Source: Halobacillus kuroshimensis DSM 18393
GTDB taxonomy: Bacteria > Bacillota > Bacilli > Bacillales > Halobacillaceae
Reading direction: 5' to 3'
Assembly: GCF_000425705.1 (NCBI RefSeq)
Contig: NZ_AUDY01000014.1
Span: 62,001-126,000 of the forward strand
Length of the DNA stretch: 64,000 nt
Of this stretch, positions 34,379 through 42,358 are shown piece after piece. The notes below the pieces were generated by a model, which worked only from the letters and a program-made list of their open reading frames with translations, searched no databases and had not been told where the DNA came from. The translations under genes were made by a program, and so were the position numbers. Numbering within the stretch: position 1 is the stretch's first letter; every line of letters begins with the position of its first letter.

Positions 34379-34843
34379 ATGCCTAGAGGAAATGGAAAGA
34401 CATTGGCTCAGAATAAAAAAGCCCGCCATGACTACACGATAGAAGAAACATTTGAAGCAGGTGTGGTTCTGCAGGGCACAGAAATCAAATCGATCCGTAA
34501 CGGACGGTTGAACTTAAAGGACAGCTTCGCCCGTATTCATAAAGGAGAAGTATATCTGCATAACATGCACATTTCACCATATGAACAGGGCAATATTTTC
34601 AACCATGATCCTACACGGGCGCGTAAGCTTCTGCTGCACCGCAAGGAAATCAACCAGTTGATTGGACAGACCCAGCAGAAAGGCTATTCCCTTGTCCCTT
34701 TGAAGGTCTATATTAAAAACGGCGTCGCTAAAGTTTTAATCGGCCTTGGTAAAGGGAAGAAGAAATATGATAAGCGTGAAGATTTGAAGCAGAAACAACA
34801 GAAGCGGGAAATCGACCGCGCAATCAAGGAAAGCTTGAAGTAA
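34379..34843 (+). CDS. smpB: SsrA-binding protein SmpB
   Basis: SmpB binds tmRNA and brings it to stalled ribosomes. The 154-residue protein has the oligonucleotide-binding barrel with [39 protein letters not shown], and HISPYEQGN. The basic C-terminal tail ([20 protein letters not shown]) mimics the mRNA path in the ribosome. AGAGGAGG precedes ATG 34379. The tmRNA gene it serves is 97 bases downstream. Confidence 0.97.
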   Translation: MPRGNGKTLAQNKKARHDYTIEETFEAGVVLQGTEIKSIRNGRLNLKDSFARIHKGEVYLHNMHISPYEQGNIFNHDPTRARKLLLHRKEINQLIGQTQQKGYSLVPLKVYIKNGVAKVLIGLGKGKKKYDKREDLKQKQQKREIDRAIKESLK

Positions 34844-34852
34844 GCACCCCCC

Positions 34853-34880
34853 TTGAAAAAATATTTTAATATGCTATAAT
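34853..34880 (+). promoter_or_regulatory. ssrA promoter
   Basis: TTGAAA (34853-34858), a 16-base spacer and a perfect TATAAT (34875-34880) lie 60 bases before the mature tmRNA 5' end. Confidence 0.75.
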
Positions 34881-34940
34881 AATTATTGTCGTTAATTCGA
34901 CAAGCAAGACGACAGCTTGACTGTTCTCTTTAATCCTAAC

Positions 34941-35303
34941 GGGGACGTTACGGATTCGACGGGGATAGGTCGAGCCCGGGTCGCGAGTCGAGTGACGCCT
35001 CGTAAACCGTCATTTGCCTAAATATAACTGGCGAATCTAACGAAAACCTAGCTGTAGCTGCGTAAGTAGTCTATAGCTGATCCTTCCCGGCATCGCCCAT
35101 GTGCTGGATGAAGGGTCTCAAACTGAAGTGGGCTACGCGTTTTTCCACCGCCTGAGGAAAAACGAAGAGACTAAACAGGCTAGCTGCTTGGAAGCCTGTT
35201 GATAGGCTGAAGAGACAGTGAACTATAAATATATCAACTACGCTCGTAGAAGCCCGGGTGCCGATATCTCCGGACGTGGGTTCGACTCCCACCGTCTCCA
35301 CCA
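34941..35303 (+). ncRNA. ssrA: Transfer-messenger RNA (tmRNA)
   Basis: tmRNA rescues stalled ribosomes by adding a degradation tag. The 363-base molecule starts GGGGACGTTACGGATTCGAC and ends with the paired acceptor strand CGTCTCC, discriminator A and encoded CCA at 35301-35303. The TTCGACTCC T-loop is just before. The tag reading frame at 35030-35065 encodes GESNENLAVAA and a TAA stop. With the charged alanine the predicted tag is AGESNENLAVAA, ending in the expected hydrophobic AA degron. The length equals that of B. subtilis tmRNA. Confidence 0.96.
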
Positions 35304-35326
35304 ATACATATATTGGTGGTTTTTTA
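35298..35326 (+). terminator. ssrA terminator
   Basis: CCACCAAT and ATTGGTGG pair around a six-base loop, followed by six T. The stem includes the encoded CCA end. Confidence 0.85.
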
Positions 35327-35569
35327 TGAGAAAAAAAGAAAGCGTCTTCAGTGAGATTCATGACTTTTAACAAATATGCTTGTGAGTCATTCGCTATTAC
35401 GGCTCTCTAAACGTTTGGGTGGCCGGTGTGTTGCGTGTCTCTGCAGGAGAAATCATGTTTGTAATAGGAGCCTTTAGGGAAAAGAGTCTCCATTTCAAGT
35501 TCTGAAGGGTGCTTATGCCTGTGTTGAAGGTGCGGATGTATAATTATGCGCAGTTTATAAATGACACGA

Positions 35570-35583
35570 TGACCGATCAGTCA
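35570..35583. promoter_or_regulatory. Distal copy of the TetR-type operator
   Basis: TGACCGATCAGTCA is an imperfect palindrome nearly identical to two sites in the tetR-swrC intergenic region (TGACTGACCGGTCA at 38025 and TGACCGATTAGTCA at 38058). It lies 35 bases before the promoter of the riboswitch operon. The rest of 35327-35617 holds no gene I can support. Confidence 0.6.
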
Positions 35584-35617
35584 AAATGTCATTCAACTGA
35601 AACTGGAGGGCTATCCG

Positions 35618-35646
35618 TTGACTACCCGGTCACTTGTGTGTATGAT
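35618..35646 (+). promoter_or_regulatory. Promoter of the riboswitch-ywaC operon
   Basis: TTGACT (35618-35623), a 17-base spacer and TATGAT (35641-35646); the riboswitch starts about 20 bases later. Confidence 0.7.
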
Positions 35647-35665
35647 AGAGTCATAATCATATAAC

Positions 35666-35821
35666 GTCCTTCTAAGGGGAGTAGCTTTTACGGTAACGTC
35701 GTCATTACAGAGACTTGTCTCTCGGCTTTATCGGCAGCAGATGCTGTTAGCAAGACCTTACCACTATGGTACAGGTCCCCTTTTGTCTGAAACGATCTGT
35801 ACCTTGTACAGGTCGTTTTTT
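35666..35821 (+). promoter_or_regulatory. yybP-ykoY family (manganese) riboswitch with terminator
   Basis: The conserved aptamer pieces appear in order: AAGGGGAGTAGC, then GTCGTCATTAC, CGGCTTTA, and AGCAAGACCTTA, whose CCTTA closes P1 with TAAGG. Downstream, AACGATCTGTAC and GTACAGGTCGTT form a terminator with a T-run (35791-35821). An alternative hairpin, GGTACAGGTC (35768-35777) with GATCTGTACC (35794-35803), would take up the terminator's 5' arm and act as antiterminator. This family senses Mn2+ and usually turns on manganese exporters. Here it precedes a two-helix membrane protein and an alarmone synthetase gene. Confidence 0.9.
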
Positions 35822-35846
35822 ATTTCTTTAAAAGGAGAGGAACAGA

Positions 35847-36278
35847 GTGAACTTACAATCCATGAAAGTTTCCATGCCGACGTATATGTCTAAGGAATTT
35901 GAGAAAATGGAAAAAATAACAGAACCAAAAACGAAGAAAATGCGGAGGTATTCGCTTGTTTCTCTATTTATGCTCCCGATGGCTGTGTTTAATATCATCA
36001 GCCTTGTCTTCTTCACTGAAACGATGGCGGTCGTCCCGGTTTTTCTGTTTAGTGCCGCGGGGGCTGTGGCTTTAGCTCTTCAAAAAGAAGTGAAGGTTCT
36101 ATTGAAAGAAGTGCAGGAAATGATGGTCAGTTATATGAAAGAGCGGATGGATAAGGCAGCAGGGATGAATCCGATCAGACTCAACCGATTCAAAACAGAA
36201 CTGGAAGAAAATCCGAACCAATCCGTTAAAGTGTTTGCAGAATTTCTCGAAGCAGAAAGAGAGTGGTCGGGCGAATGA
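35847..36278 (+). CDS. Two-helix membrane protein under the manganese riboswitch (DUF5392-like)
   Basis: The GTG at 35847 has AAGGAGAGG nine bases upstream. The 143-residue protein has a charged N terminus and a hairpin of two membrane helices (about residues 36-80: YSLVSLFMLPMAVFNIISLV and VVPVFLFSAAGAVALAL). A cytosolic helical tail follows (KEVKVLLKEVQEMMVSYMKE). It resembles proteins I recall as DUF5392, with limited certainty. It is not a recognisable manganese exporter. The stop overlaps the next start (ATGA), so the two products are made together. A role as partner or sensor for the synthetase, or as a small ion-transport factor, is speculation. Confidence 0.6.
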   Translation: MNLQSMKVSMPTYMSKEFEKMEKITEPKTKKMRRYSLVSLFMLPMAVFNIISLVFFTETMAVVPVFLFSAAGAVALALQKEVKVLLKEVQEMMVSYMKERMDKAAGMNPIRLNRFKTELEENPNQSVKVFAEFLEAEREWSGE

Positions 36279-36925
36279 ATAAAGAAGAGGTCGTAGAAAT
36301 GACAAAGCTGCACATAGGAGAGTGGAAGGACCTTTTGATCTTGTATAAATTTGGTCTGGATGAAATCAACACAAAGTTGAAAATTCTTAACGAAGAGTTT
36401 AAATACATGTATAACCATAACCCTATTGAGCATTTAAAATCGAGAGTGAAGGACCCTGCCGGCATTACAGAAAAGTTGAAAAGAAAAGGCTGTGATCCTA
36501 CTAAGGAAAATGCCCGGGAATATGTTCAGGATATCGCGGGGATCCGGATCATCTGCTCCTTTGTTTCTGATATCTATAAGATCTATGACATGCTTGATCA
36601 GCAGGATGATATCCATGTGATTGAGGTGAAAGACTACATCGAAAACCCAAAACCGAACGGCTATAAAAGCCTCCATCTTATCTTGGAAGTCCCTGTGTTT
36701 TTATCCAATCGAACGGAGATGGTCAAAGTTGAAGTTCAAATCAGAACGGTAGCGATGGATTTCTGGGCAGGTATCGAGCATAAGCTGTACTACAAATATG
36801 AAAAAAGCGTCCCCGATCATCTCGCTGGAGAGCTGTTGAAGGCTGCGGAAACCGTCCATGCTCTGGATGAGAAGATGAGCGGATTGAAAAAAGAAGTGGA
36901 TCTGCTGGAAGCGTCACACGTTTAA
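36275..36925 (+). CDS. ywaC: Small alarmone synthetase, YwaC/RelP type
   Basis: This single-domain (p)ppGpp synthetase (216 residues) transfers pyrophosphate from ATP to GDP or GTP. ATG 36275 overlaps the upstream stop by four bases. Synthetase motifs are intact: VQDIAGIRIICSFVSDIYKI, VKDYIENPKPNGYKSLHLI and VEVQIRTVAMDFWAGIEHKL. The N-terminal EWKDLLILYKFGLDEINTKL and NHNPIEHLKSRVKD match YwaC more closely than YjbM/RelQ. No hydrolase or regulatory domains are attached, as expected. In B. subtilis ywaC is induced by envelope and alkaline stress; here the leader indicates manganese control. Confidence 0.92.
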   Translation: MNKEEVVEMTKLHIGEWKDLLILYKFGLDEINTKLKILNEEFKYMYNHNPIEHLKSRVKDPAGITEKLKRKGCDPTKENAREYVQDIAGIRIICSFVSDIYKIYDMLDQQDDIHVIEVKDYIENPKPNGYKSLHLILEVPVFLSNRTEMVKVEVQIRTVAMDFWAGIEHKLYYKYEKSVPDHLAGELLKAAETVHALDEKMSGLKKEVDLLEASHV

Positions 36926-36952
36926 CCAATGAAAAAGGTGGGGTGGGCAAAG

Positions 36953-37105
36953 ATGGAGAAGCGCACGGTCAATAAGAAGCGGGACGCGTTTATCAGCCGT
37001 CTTAGAAGTCAGGGCGTGAACATACAAGTGACGTCAAAAAAGAAAAAAGAGGTGAAGCCGCTGCTGGACCTGGATGTACCGAAATGGAAAAATGCCTTTC
37101 ATTGA
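36953..37105 (+). CDS. Small basic protein downstream of ywaC
   Basis: A 50-residue, strongly basic protein (MEKRTVNKKRDAFISRLRSQ at the start, ending LDVPKWKNAFH) begins 27 bases after the ywaC stop. GGTGGGGTGGG precedes the ATG at a workable distance; an in-frame ATG at 36930 is also possible. It lies before the terminator, so it is probably third in the riboswitch operon. No family recognised. Small size makes it less certain. Confidence 0.5.
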   Translation: MEKRTVNKKRDAFISRLRSQGVNIQVTSKKKKEVKPLLDLDVPKWKNAFH

Positions 37106-37107
37106 TA

Positions 37108-37134
37108 AGAAAAAGCCGCCTTGAACGGCGGCTT
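37108..37134. terminator. Bidirectional terminator between the ywaC operon and tetR
   Basis: AAGCCGCC and GGCGGCTT pair around a small loop. The T-run is better on the minus strand, so it mainly serves the leftward TetR gene. Confidence 0.75.
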
Positions 37135-37140
37135 GCTTCT

Positions 37141-37986
37141 CTACATATAATGGGCGCGGATTTGTGTGGAAAGATCTATATATTCATCATATCTTTCCAG
37201 GTTAAAGACCATTCCTTTTATAACGGCTGGTCTCGGTGCATCGGATTTCAACTCCTGAAGAAGAATGTCTGCTGTATCTTTCAAATCCACATCATCCCTC
37301 TGGTCATAAATTTCTTGAAGCTGGAAGACGATGTCTTCGAACTGGTTGAACTGGTAATTTTCAGGGATGACCCGTTTAATGACTTCATCTGTTATGACAG
37401 GGCAGTCATGGCCGCTTTCAAAACCTTCCATAATGGCGTCCATTTTGTTGGCTATTGACTCCGCAACCTTCAAAAGACTGAACTCCATTTTATCCATGAT
37501 CATAAGGTCCATGTAAGTTTTGAATAGGCTTTGGACGGTCAGGCTCGCTTCCCAGGCGTAGGGTTCCGCCCCGGGCCCGTAAATGGCAAGGATATGATTG
37601 CGGTAGAACAACACGGAATGATAGCGCATCCGTCTGATTAAATTCTCAATCATATCGTTGAACGGGATCACCTGCTCGCGCACCTGCATGATGATGAATT
37701 CACGGTGGTCCGCCACTTCCTCCATGGACACCTTCAATTGATGGATGAATTTTTCCTTTGGCGGCATAGGGGTGGAAGATACTTCATTGATTCTCTTCTG
37801 CATCCGCCTCCAGTAATGTTCGAACAATTCGTAAAGAAGGTCATCCTTTGTATCAAAGTGAAGATAAAACGCTCCCTTGGAAATATTGGCTGCCTTTGCG
37901 ATTTCCTGAACGGATGTAGAGCTGAATCCTTTTTTAGCGAATAATTTTATAGAAGTCTCGATGATGTTAAGTTTTTTCTGATCCAT
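37141..37986 (-). CDS. TetR/AcrR regulator next to the RND pump (YerO-like)
   Basis: ATG 37984-37986 (MDQKKLNIIETSIKLFAKKG) is eight bases after AAAGGTG; ten upstream codons in frame are discarded. The 281-residue protein has the TetR helix-turn-helix VQEIAKAANISKGAFYLHF. A long ligand-binding part follows, larger than the usual 200 residues. The gene is divergent from the SwrC-like pump, as yerO is from yerP/swrC in B. subtilis. The shared intergenic region holds two palindromic sites, one inside the pump promoter. It very likely represses the pump and itself. Confidence 0.88.
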   Translation of the reverse strand: MDQKKLNIIETSIKLFAKKGFSSTSVQEIAKAANISKGAFYLHFDTKDDLLYELFEHYWRRMQKRINEVSSTPMPPKEKFIHQLKVSMEEVADHREFIIMQVREQVIPFNDMIENLIRRMRYHSVLFYRNHILAIYGPGAEPYAWEASLTVQSLFKTYMDLMIMDKMEFSLLKVAESIANKMDAIMEGFESGHDCPVITDEVIKRVIPENYQFNQFEDIVFQLQEIYDQRDDVDLKDTADILLQELKSDAPRPAVIKGMVFNLERYDEYIDLSTQIRAHYM

Positions 37987-38016
37987 ATAGATAGCACCTT
38001 TCAAATAGTGTAACAC

Positions 38017-38071
38017 TTGACTGGTGACTGACCGGTCATGTATATTGTAGAACGTGATGACCGATTAGTCA
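38017..38071 (+). promoter_or_regulatory. swrC promoter with two TetR operators
   Basis: TTGACT (38017-38022), an 18-base spacer and TATATT (38041-38046) form the promoter. TGACTGACCGGTCA (38025-38038) fills the spacer, and TGACCGATTAGTCA (38058-38071) lies just downstream, 33 bases apart. This is the geometry of a repressor blocking polymerase. Confidence 0.8.
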
Positions 38072-38092
38072 ATTAGAGGGGGAGAATATAAA

Positions 38093-41000
38093 GTGAAGAA
38101 GATCATTGATTTTTCAATGAACAATAAGTTTGCTGTCTGGTTAATGACTATTATTATAACAGCAGCAGGGCTCTATTCGGGCTTGAATATGAAATTGGAA
38201 ACCATCCCTGATATTGAACCGCCGATCATAACCGTAACAACGGTATACCCTGGTGCTACTCCAGCCGAAGTAGCCGGAGAGGTTTCGGAACCGTTGGAAC
38301 AGCAGGTTCAAAATTTAAGTGGAGTAAAAACGGTAAGTTCGAGTTCTTTCCAAAACGCTTCAAATATCCAGCTGGAGTATGGATACAGCAAGGATTTAGA
38401 TGAAGCTGAGGATGAACTGCAGGAAGCTGTGGATTCGGTTACGCTTCCGGATGATGTGCAGGAACCGGATGTGTCCCGGATTAACTTCAATGCTTTTCCA
38501 GTCTTAAGTATGAGTGTGATCAGCGAAGGACAGAGCCTTGAAGAACTGACCGCTGAGGTTGAAGATTCGATTAAACCACAGCTGGAAGGTCTGGAAGGTG
38601 TTGCAGACGTACAAATATCCGGGCAGCAGGTCCAGGAAGTGCAGATGTCCTTTAATGAGGAAGCGCTGGCTGAAAGAGGCATGGATCAGCAGACTGTAAA
38701 GAATATCATACAAGGATCAAACGTGACGTTCCCGCTCGGGCTTTACACCTTTGATGATACACAGAAGTCTGTCATGATTGACGGCAATGTGTCTTCCCTT
38801 GAAGATTTGAAACAGCTTGAAATTCCTGCGATTCCATCCCAGAGTAATTCGTCCTCTGCTCAAAGTCAGCAGGCGGCAGGAGCAGCGCAGGGGCAGCAGG
38901 GTGATGCCGCTGCAGCTCAGCAAGGGGCAGCCGATGCTCAGGCTCAGCAGGCCGAGGGGGTCCCAACTGTTCAGCTTCAGGACATTGCAGACCTCGAGAT
39001 TGTTGGACAGACGGAATCGATTTCAAGAACCAATGGGGAGGAATCCATCTCCATTCAAATTGTAAAATCACAGGAAGCAAACACTGTGGACGTGGTGAAT
39101 CTTGTGAAGGAAACGACCGAAGATCTTGAAAGTGATTTAGATGGTCTTGAGTTTATCTACTCCTTTGACCAGGGAGAACCGATTGAAGAATCTGTAAGTA
39201 CAATGCTGAACAAAGCGTTGTTCGGTGGATTGTTTGCCATTCTTGTCATTCTGTTGTTCCTCCGTAACTTTAGAACAACACTGATTTCTGTGGTGTCCAT
39301 TCCATTATCACTGTTGATTGCGATTCTTATATTGAATCAGATGGACATTACCTTGAACATTATGACACTTGGTGCCATGACTGTGGCTATCGGCCGGGTT
39401 GTGGATGATTCCATTGTTGTCGTAGAGAACATATACAGGCGGATGGCGCTTAAAGACGAAGAACTTGAAGGGAAGGCCTTAGTTCGAGCGGCTACGAAAG
39501 AAATGTTTATGCCGATTCTTTCTTCAACCATTGTAACGATTGCGGTGTTCCTACCTCTTGGATTGGTTGAAGGTGTCGTCGGTCAGGTATTCCTGCCATT
39601 CGCCTTGACGGTCGTATTTGCACTCCTTGCTTCTCTAGTGGTTGCTGTTACGATCGTGCCGATGATGTCTCATTCCCTTCTTACGAAAGAAAGAGCTCAA
39701 AAGGGACACCAGGAAGGCCCTGGTAAAATTGCGAAATGGTACCGCTCTGTATTAAACCGTGTGTTAAACCATAAGATTATTACTTCTCTAGTAGCTGTAG
39801 CTATTCTCGTTGGAAGTATTGCTCTTATCCCTCTTGTGGGGGTCAGCTTCCTTCCTTCAGAAGAACAGAAGATGGTCATGCCGACGTACAGCCCGGCACC
39901 GGGTCAGACGATTGAAGATGTTGAAGAGATTGCTTCCGAAGCCCATGAGTACTTTGACGGCCGGGACAATGTGCAGACGATTCAATATTCTGTCGGTGGA
40001 GAAAATCCGATGAATCCAGGGGCCTCCAATCAGGCAGCCTTCTTCGTTGAATATGACAGCGAAACAGAAAACTTTGAATCAGAAAAAGAACAGGTGCTCG
40101 AAGACTTGAAAGCGATGACGGATGAAGGGGAATGGGCAAGTCAGGACTTCTCCTCCACAGGATCCAGCAATGAAATTGAAGTTCAAGTCTTTGGTGACAA
40201 TACGGATGAAATCAAGCCATATGTAGAAGAAGTACAAACACTGCTTGAAGATCAGGATGAATTGAAAGACGCTTCCTCCTCTCTTTCTGAATCGTATGAG
40301 GAATATACACTGGTTGCCGACCAGGAAAAAATGAGCCAGCTCGGTTTGACAGCGGGTCAATTGGGAATGGAGCTCAGTTCCAATGGTGAACGTACAGAAA
40401 TCACCACCATTCAGGAAGATGGAGAAGAACTTCAGGTGTACCTGGAAGTAGAGCAGGACAATTACAACAATATTGATGATTTAACCGATAAGGAAATCCA
40501 GTCACCACTAGGTACATCTGTACCGATCAGTGAAGTCGTAGAAGTAGAAGAAGGCACGACTGAAGATACGATCAGCCGCCGGAACGGCCAGGTGTATGCA
40601 AGTGTCAGTGCCAAGACGACGACGGATGATATCGGATCTGTATCTGCAAGCGTTCAGGAAGAACTGGATCAGATTGATCACCCGGCTTCCATTGACCTAT
40701 CCATCGGTGGTGTAACGGAGGATATTAACGAGTCCTTCAGTCAGCTTGGATTAGCGATGCTGGCAGCCATAGCCATTGTGTATGTTGTGCTGGTCATCTT
40801 CTTTGAAGGTGCGCTTGCGCCATTTGCGATTCTGTTCTCTCTTCCATTTACGATTATCGGAGCAGTAGTCGGCTTACTGATTGGCGGAGAAACGTTAAGT
40901 ATCTCGGCTATGATCGGGGCTCTTATGCTCATTGGTATCGTCGTAACGAACGGAATTGTATTGATTGACCGAGTCATTCAAAGAGAAAAAGATGGCTTCT

Positions 41001-41245
41001 CTACACGTGAAGCGCTGCTTGATGCAGGAATGACACGTATTCGCCCAATATTGATGACAGCTCTGGCAACAATCGGAGCACTGCTTCCATTAGCCCTCGG
41101 CTTTGAAGGCGGCTCGATCATCAGTAAAGGACTCGGAATTACCGTGATCGGCGGTCTTGCAAGCTCCACATTGTTAACACTGCTGATTGTACCGGTTGTG
41201 TACGAAATGCTCAGTAAGATTGGTAAAAAGAAAAAAGCATCATAA
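38093..41245 (+). CDS. swrC: RND-family efflux pump, SwrC/AcrB type
   Basis: A proton-driven RND transporter of 1050 residues. The GTG start at 38093 has GGGGGAG eight bases upstream. The N-terminal helix NKFAVWLMTIIITAAGLYSG and the porter motif GATPAEVAGEVSEPLEQQV are present. The first membrane bundle has the proton-relay motif GRVVDDSIVVVENIYRRM. The second half repeats the fold with GIVVTNGIVLIDRV and TALATIGALLPLALG. B. subtilis SwrC supports swarming and exports surfactin-like compounds. Residues about 250-288 form an unusual Gln/Ala-rich insertion in the porter domain. No periplasmic adaptor gene is nearby, as in SwrC. Confidence 0.9.
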   Translation: MKKIIDFSMNNKFAVWLMTIIITAAGLYSGLNMKLETIPDIEPPIITVTTVYPGATPAEVAGEVSEPLEQQVQNLSGVKTVSSSSFQNASNIQLEYGYSKDLDEAEDELQEAVDSVTLPDDVQEPDVSRINFNAFPVLSMSVISEGQSLEELTAEVEDSIKPQLEGLEGVADVQISGQQVQEVQMSFNEEALAERGMDQQTVKNIIQGSNVTFPLGLYTFDDTQKSVMIDGNVSSLEDLKQLEIPAIPSQSNSSSAQSQQAAGAAQGQQGDAAAAQQGAADAQAQQAEGVPTVQLQDIADLEIVGQTESISRTNGEESISIQIVKSQEANTVDVVNLVKETTEDLESDLDGLEFIYSFDQGEPIEESVSTMLNKALFGGLFAILVILLFLRNFRTTLISVVSIPLSLLIAILILNQMDITLNIMTLGAMTVAIGRVVDDSIVVVENIYRRMALKDEELEGKALVRAATKEMFMPILSSTIVTIAVFLPLGLVEGVVGQVFLPFALTVVFALLASLVVAVTIVPMMSHSLLTKERAQKGHQEGPGKIAKWYRSVLNRVLNHKIITSLVAVAILVGSIALIPLVGVSFLPSEEQKMVMPTYSPAPGQTIEDVEEIASEAHEYFDGRDNVQTIQYSVGGENPMNPGASNQAAFFVEYDSETENFESEKEQVLEDLKAMTDEGEWASQDFSSTGSSNEIEVQVFGDNTDEIKPYVEEVQTLLEDQDELKDASSSLSESYEEYTLVADQEKMSQLGLTAGQLGMELSSNGERTEITTIQEDGEELQVYLEVEQDNYNNIDDLTDKEIQSPLGTSVPISEVVEVEEGTTEDTISRRNGQVYASVSAKTTTDDIGSVSASVQEELDQIDHPASIDLSIGGVTEDINESFSQLGLAMLAAIAIVYVVLVIFFEGALAPFAILFSLPFTIIGAVVGLLIGGETLSISAMIGALMLIGIVVTNGIVLIDRVIQREKDGFSTREALLDAGMTRIRPILMTALATIGALLPLALGFEGGSIISKGLGITVIGGLASSTLLTLLIVPVVYEMLSKIGKKKKAS

Positions 41246-41251
41246 TCAGGT

Positions 41252-41283
41252 AAGACTCCACGGTTTCCGTGGAGTCTTTTTTT
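41252..41283. terminator. Terminator after swrC
   Basis: AAGACTCCACGG and CCGTGGAGTCTT form a perfect 12-bp stem with a three-base loop and a long T-run. It may also serve the convergent gene at 41295. Confidence 0.9.
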
Positions 41284-41294
41284 AGGTGGAGCCG

Positions 41295-42233
41295 TTACCT
41301 GCGTTCTACCGGGAGGGTCATGCAGCGGATGCCGCCTCCGCCATTTTCCAGCTCATCCACATCGACGCGGATAATGTTTTTCTTCCTTAATTTCTCATGG
41401 TGAAGGACTTTTTTATGGGCTTTCGTGCTCACCAGGAGTGTTTCAGGGTTTACATTCAGGAAGTTAATATCGGCAACGGTGTGATGGATCTCATCTGTCC
41501 AGAAAATATCGTATCCATGACGGGTAATGAAATCATCCATCATCACATACGTGCTCTCTTTGGCTGTGAAAACTTGAACTGGAAAATACTTCATATAGCT
41601 TTTCGCAATAAGCAGATCAGGTGCTGCCACATTGCAGTTCATATCCATATGCATCGTATCCCCACGTCTTGGAAGATCAATCACACCGACTTCAGAAAAC
41701 CCTTCTTGCCATAGAAGCGGCAGCAGCTTCAGGACACTTTCAAAGCTCGTCCGAAGTCCTGTGTTGATAAAAACCGCCTCTTTACTTAGAACGAGAACAT
41801 CACCAAACTCAAGGGCATTGGTCTCATTATTATCTTGAAGTGAGAAACGGTCTTCAGGGAACCAGTTTTCAAAAAGTTTGTGGGCATACAGGTATTCCGG
41901 TCTTCTCATGGATATGACGGCTTCACCGGGAACGACGAGCGTACCGAAAGCACAGGCGAGATCCCTCACAAAAACCCGATTGATCAACCGGGCATGAAAG
42001 GCTTGATCAGGCTCAGGGAGATGGCCGGAATAATCAATGACCTCCACGCCTTCCCTGGTCATGGCTTCTGTCATCTCTTGAAATGCCGCGGCCGTTTTAT
42101 CAGGGTTCACCGGCTTTTCCCATTGCACATCATCGGCTGCTGCCTGGGTGGGAATCCTGGTCGTAGAGGGTGAACACATAATCACTTTTTTTAATTCGTC
42201 ATATTCATTACAACAAAAAGGGTGTATGAGCAT
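41295..42233 (-). CDS. Dimethylarginine dimethylaminohydrolase-like amidinohydrolase (YkgA-like)
   Basis: ATG 42231-42233 (MLIHPFCCNEYDELKKVIMC) gives 312 residues and aligns with B. subtilis YkgA; twenty in-frame upstream codons are discarded. Proteins of the amidinotransferase/DDAH fold hydrolyse guanidino compounds. The FVRDLACAFGTLVVPGEA acidic-guanidine binding segment, RRGDTMHMDMNCNVA (catalytic His) and the C-terminal GGGGIRCMTLPVERR with the nucleophilic Cys are visible. The exact substrate (arginine, methylarginine or other) is unknown. It is leftward and convergent with swrC. Confidence 0.82.
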   Translation of the reverse strand: MLIHPFCCNEYDELKKVIMCSPSTTRIPTQAAADDVQWEKPVNPDKTAAAFQEMTEAMTREGVEVIDYSGHLPEPDQAFHARLINRVFVRDLACAFGTLVVPGEAVISMRRPEYLYAHKLFENWFPEDRFSLQDNNETNALEFGDVLVLSKEAVFINTGLRTSFESVLKLLPLLWQEGFSEVGVIDLPRRGDTMHMDMNCNVAAPDLLIAKSYMKYFPVQVFTAKESTYVMMDDFITRHGYDIFWTDEIHHTVADINFLNVNPETLLVSTKAHKKVLHHEKLRKKNIIRVDVDELENGGGGIRCMTLPVERR

Positions 42234-42358
42234 CCGGGTCACGTTCCTTCCTCGTTCATTCCTTCTTACGTTTTCCGAAATGACGAAAGACATTCCAGGA
42301 ACGATTTACATAAAACCTCCGCTTCACATCAAACTAGATAAAAAGGAGGGAAGCGGCT

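Noticed and set aside
35304-35560. Integration of an element at ssrA
   Set aside because: tmRNA is a common integration site, but no duplicated 3' end, integrase or foreign genes follow; normal chromosome resumes.
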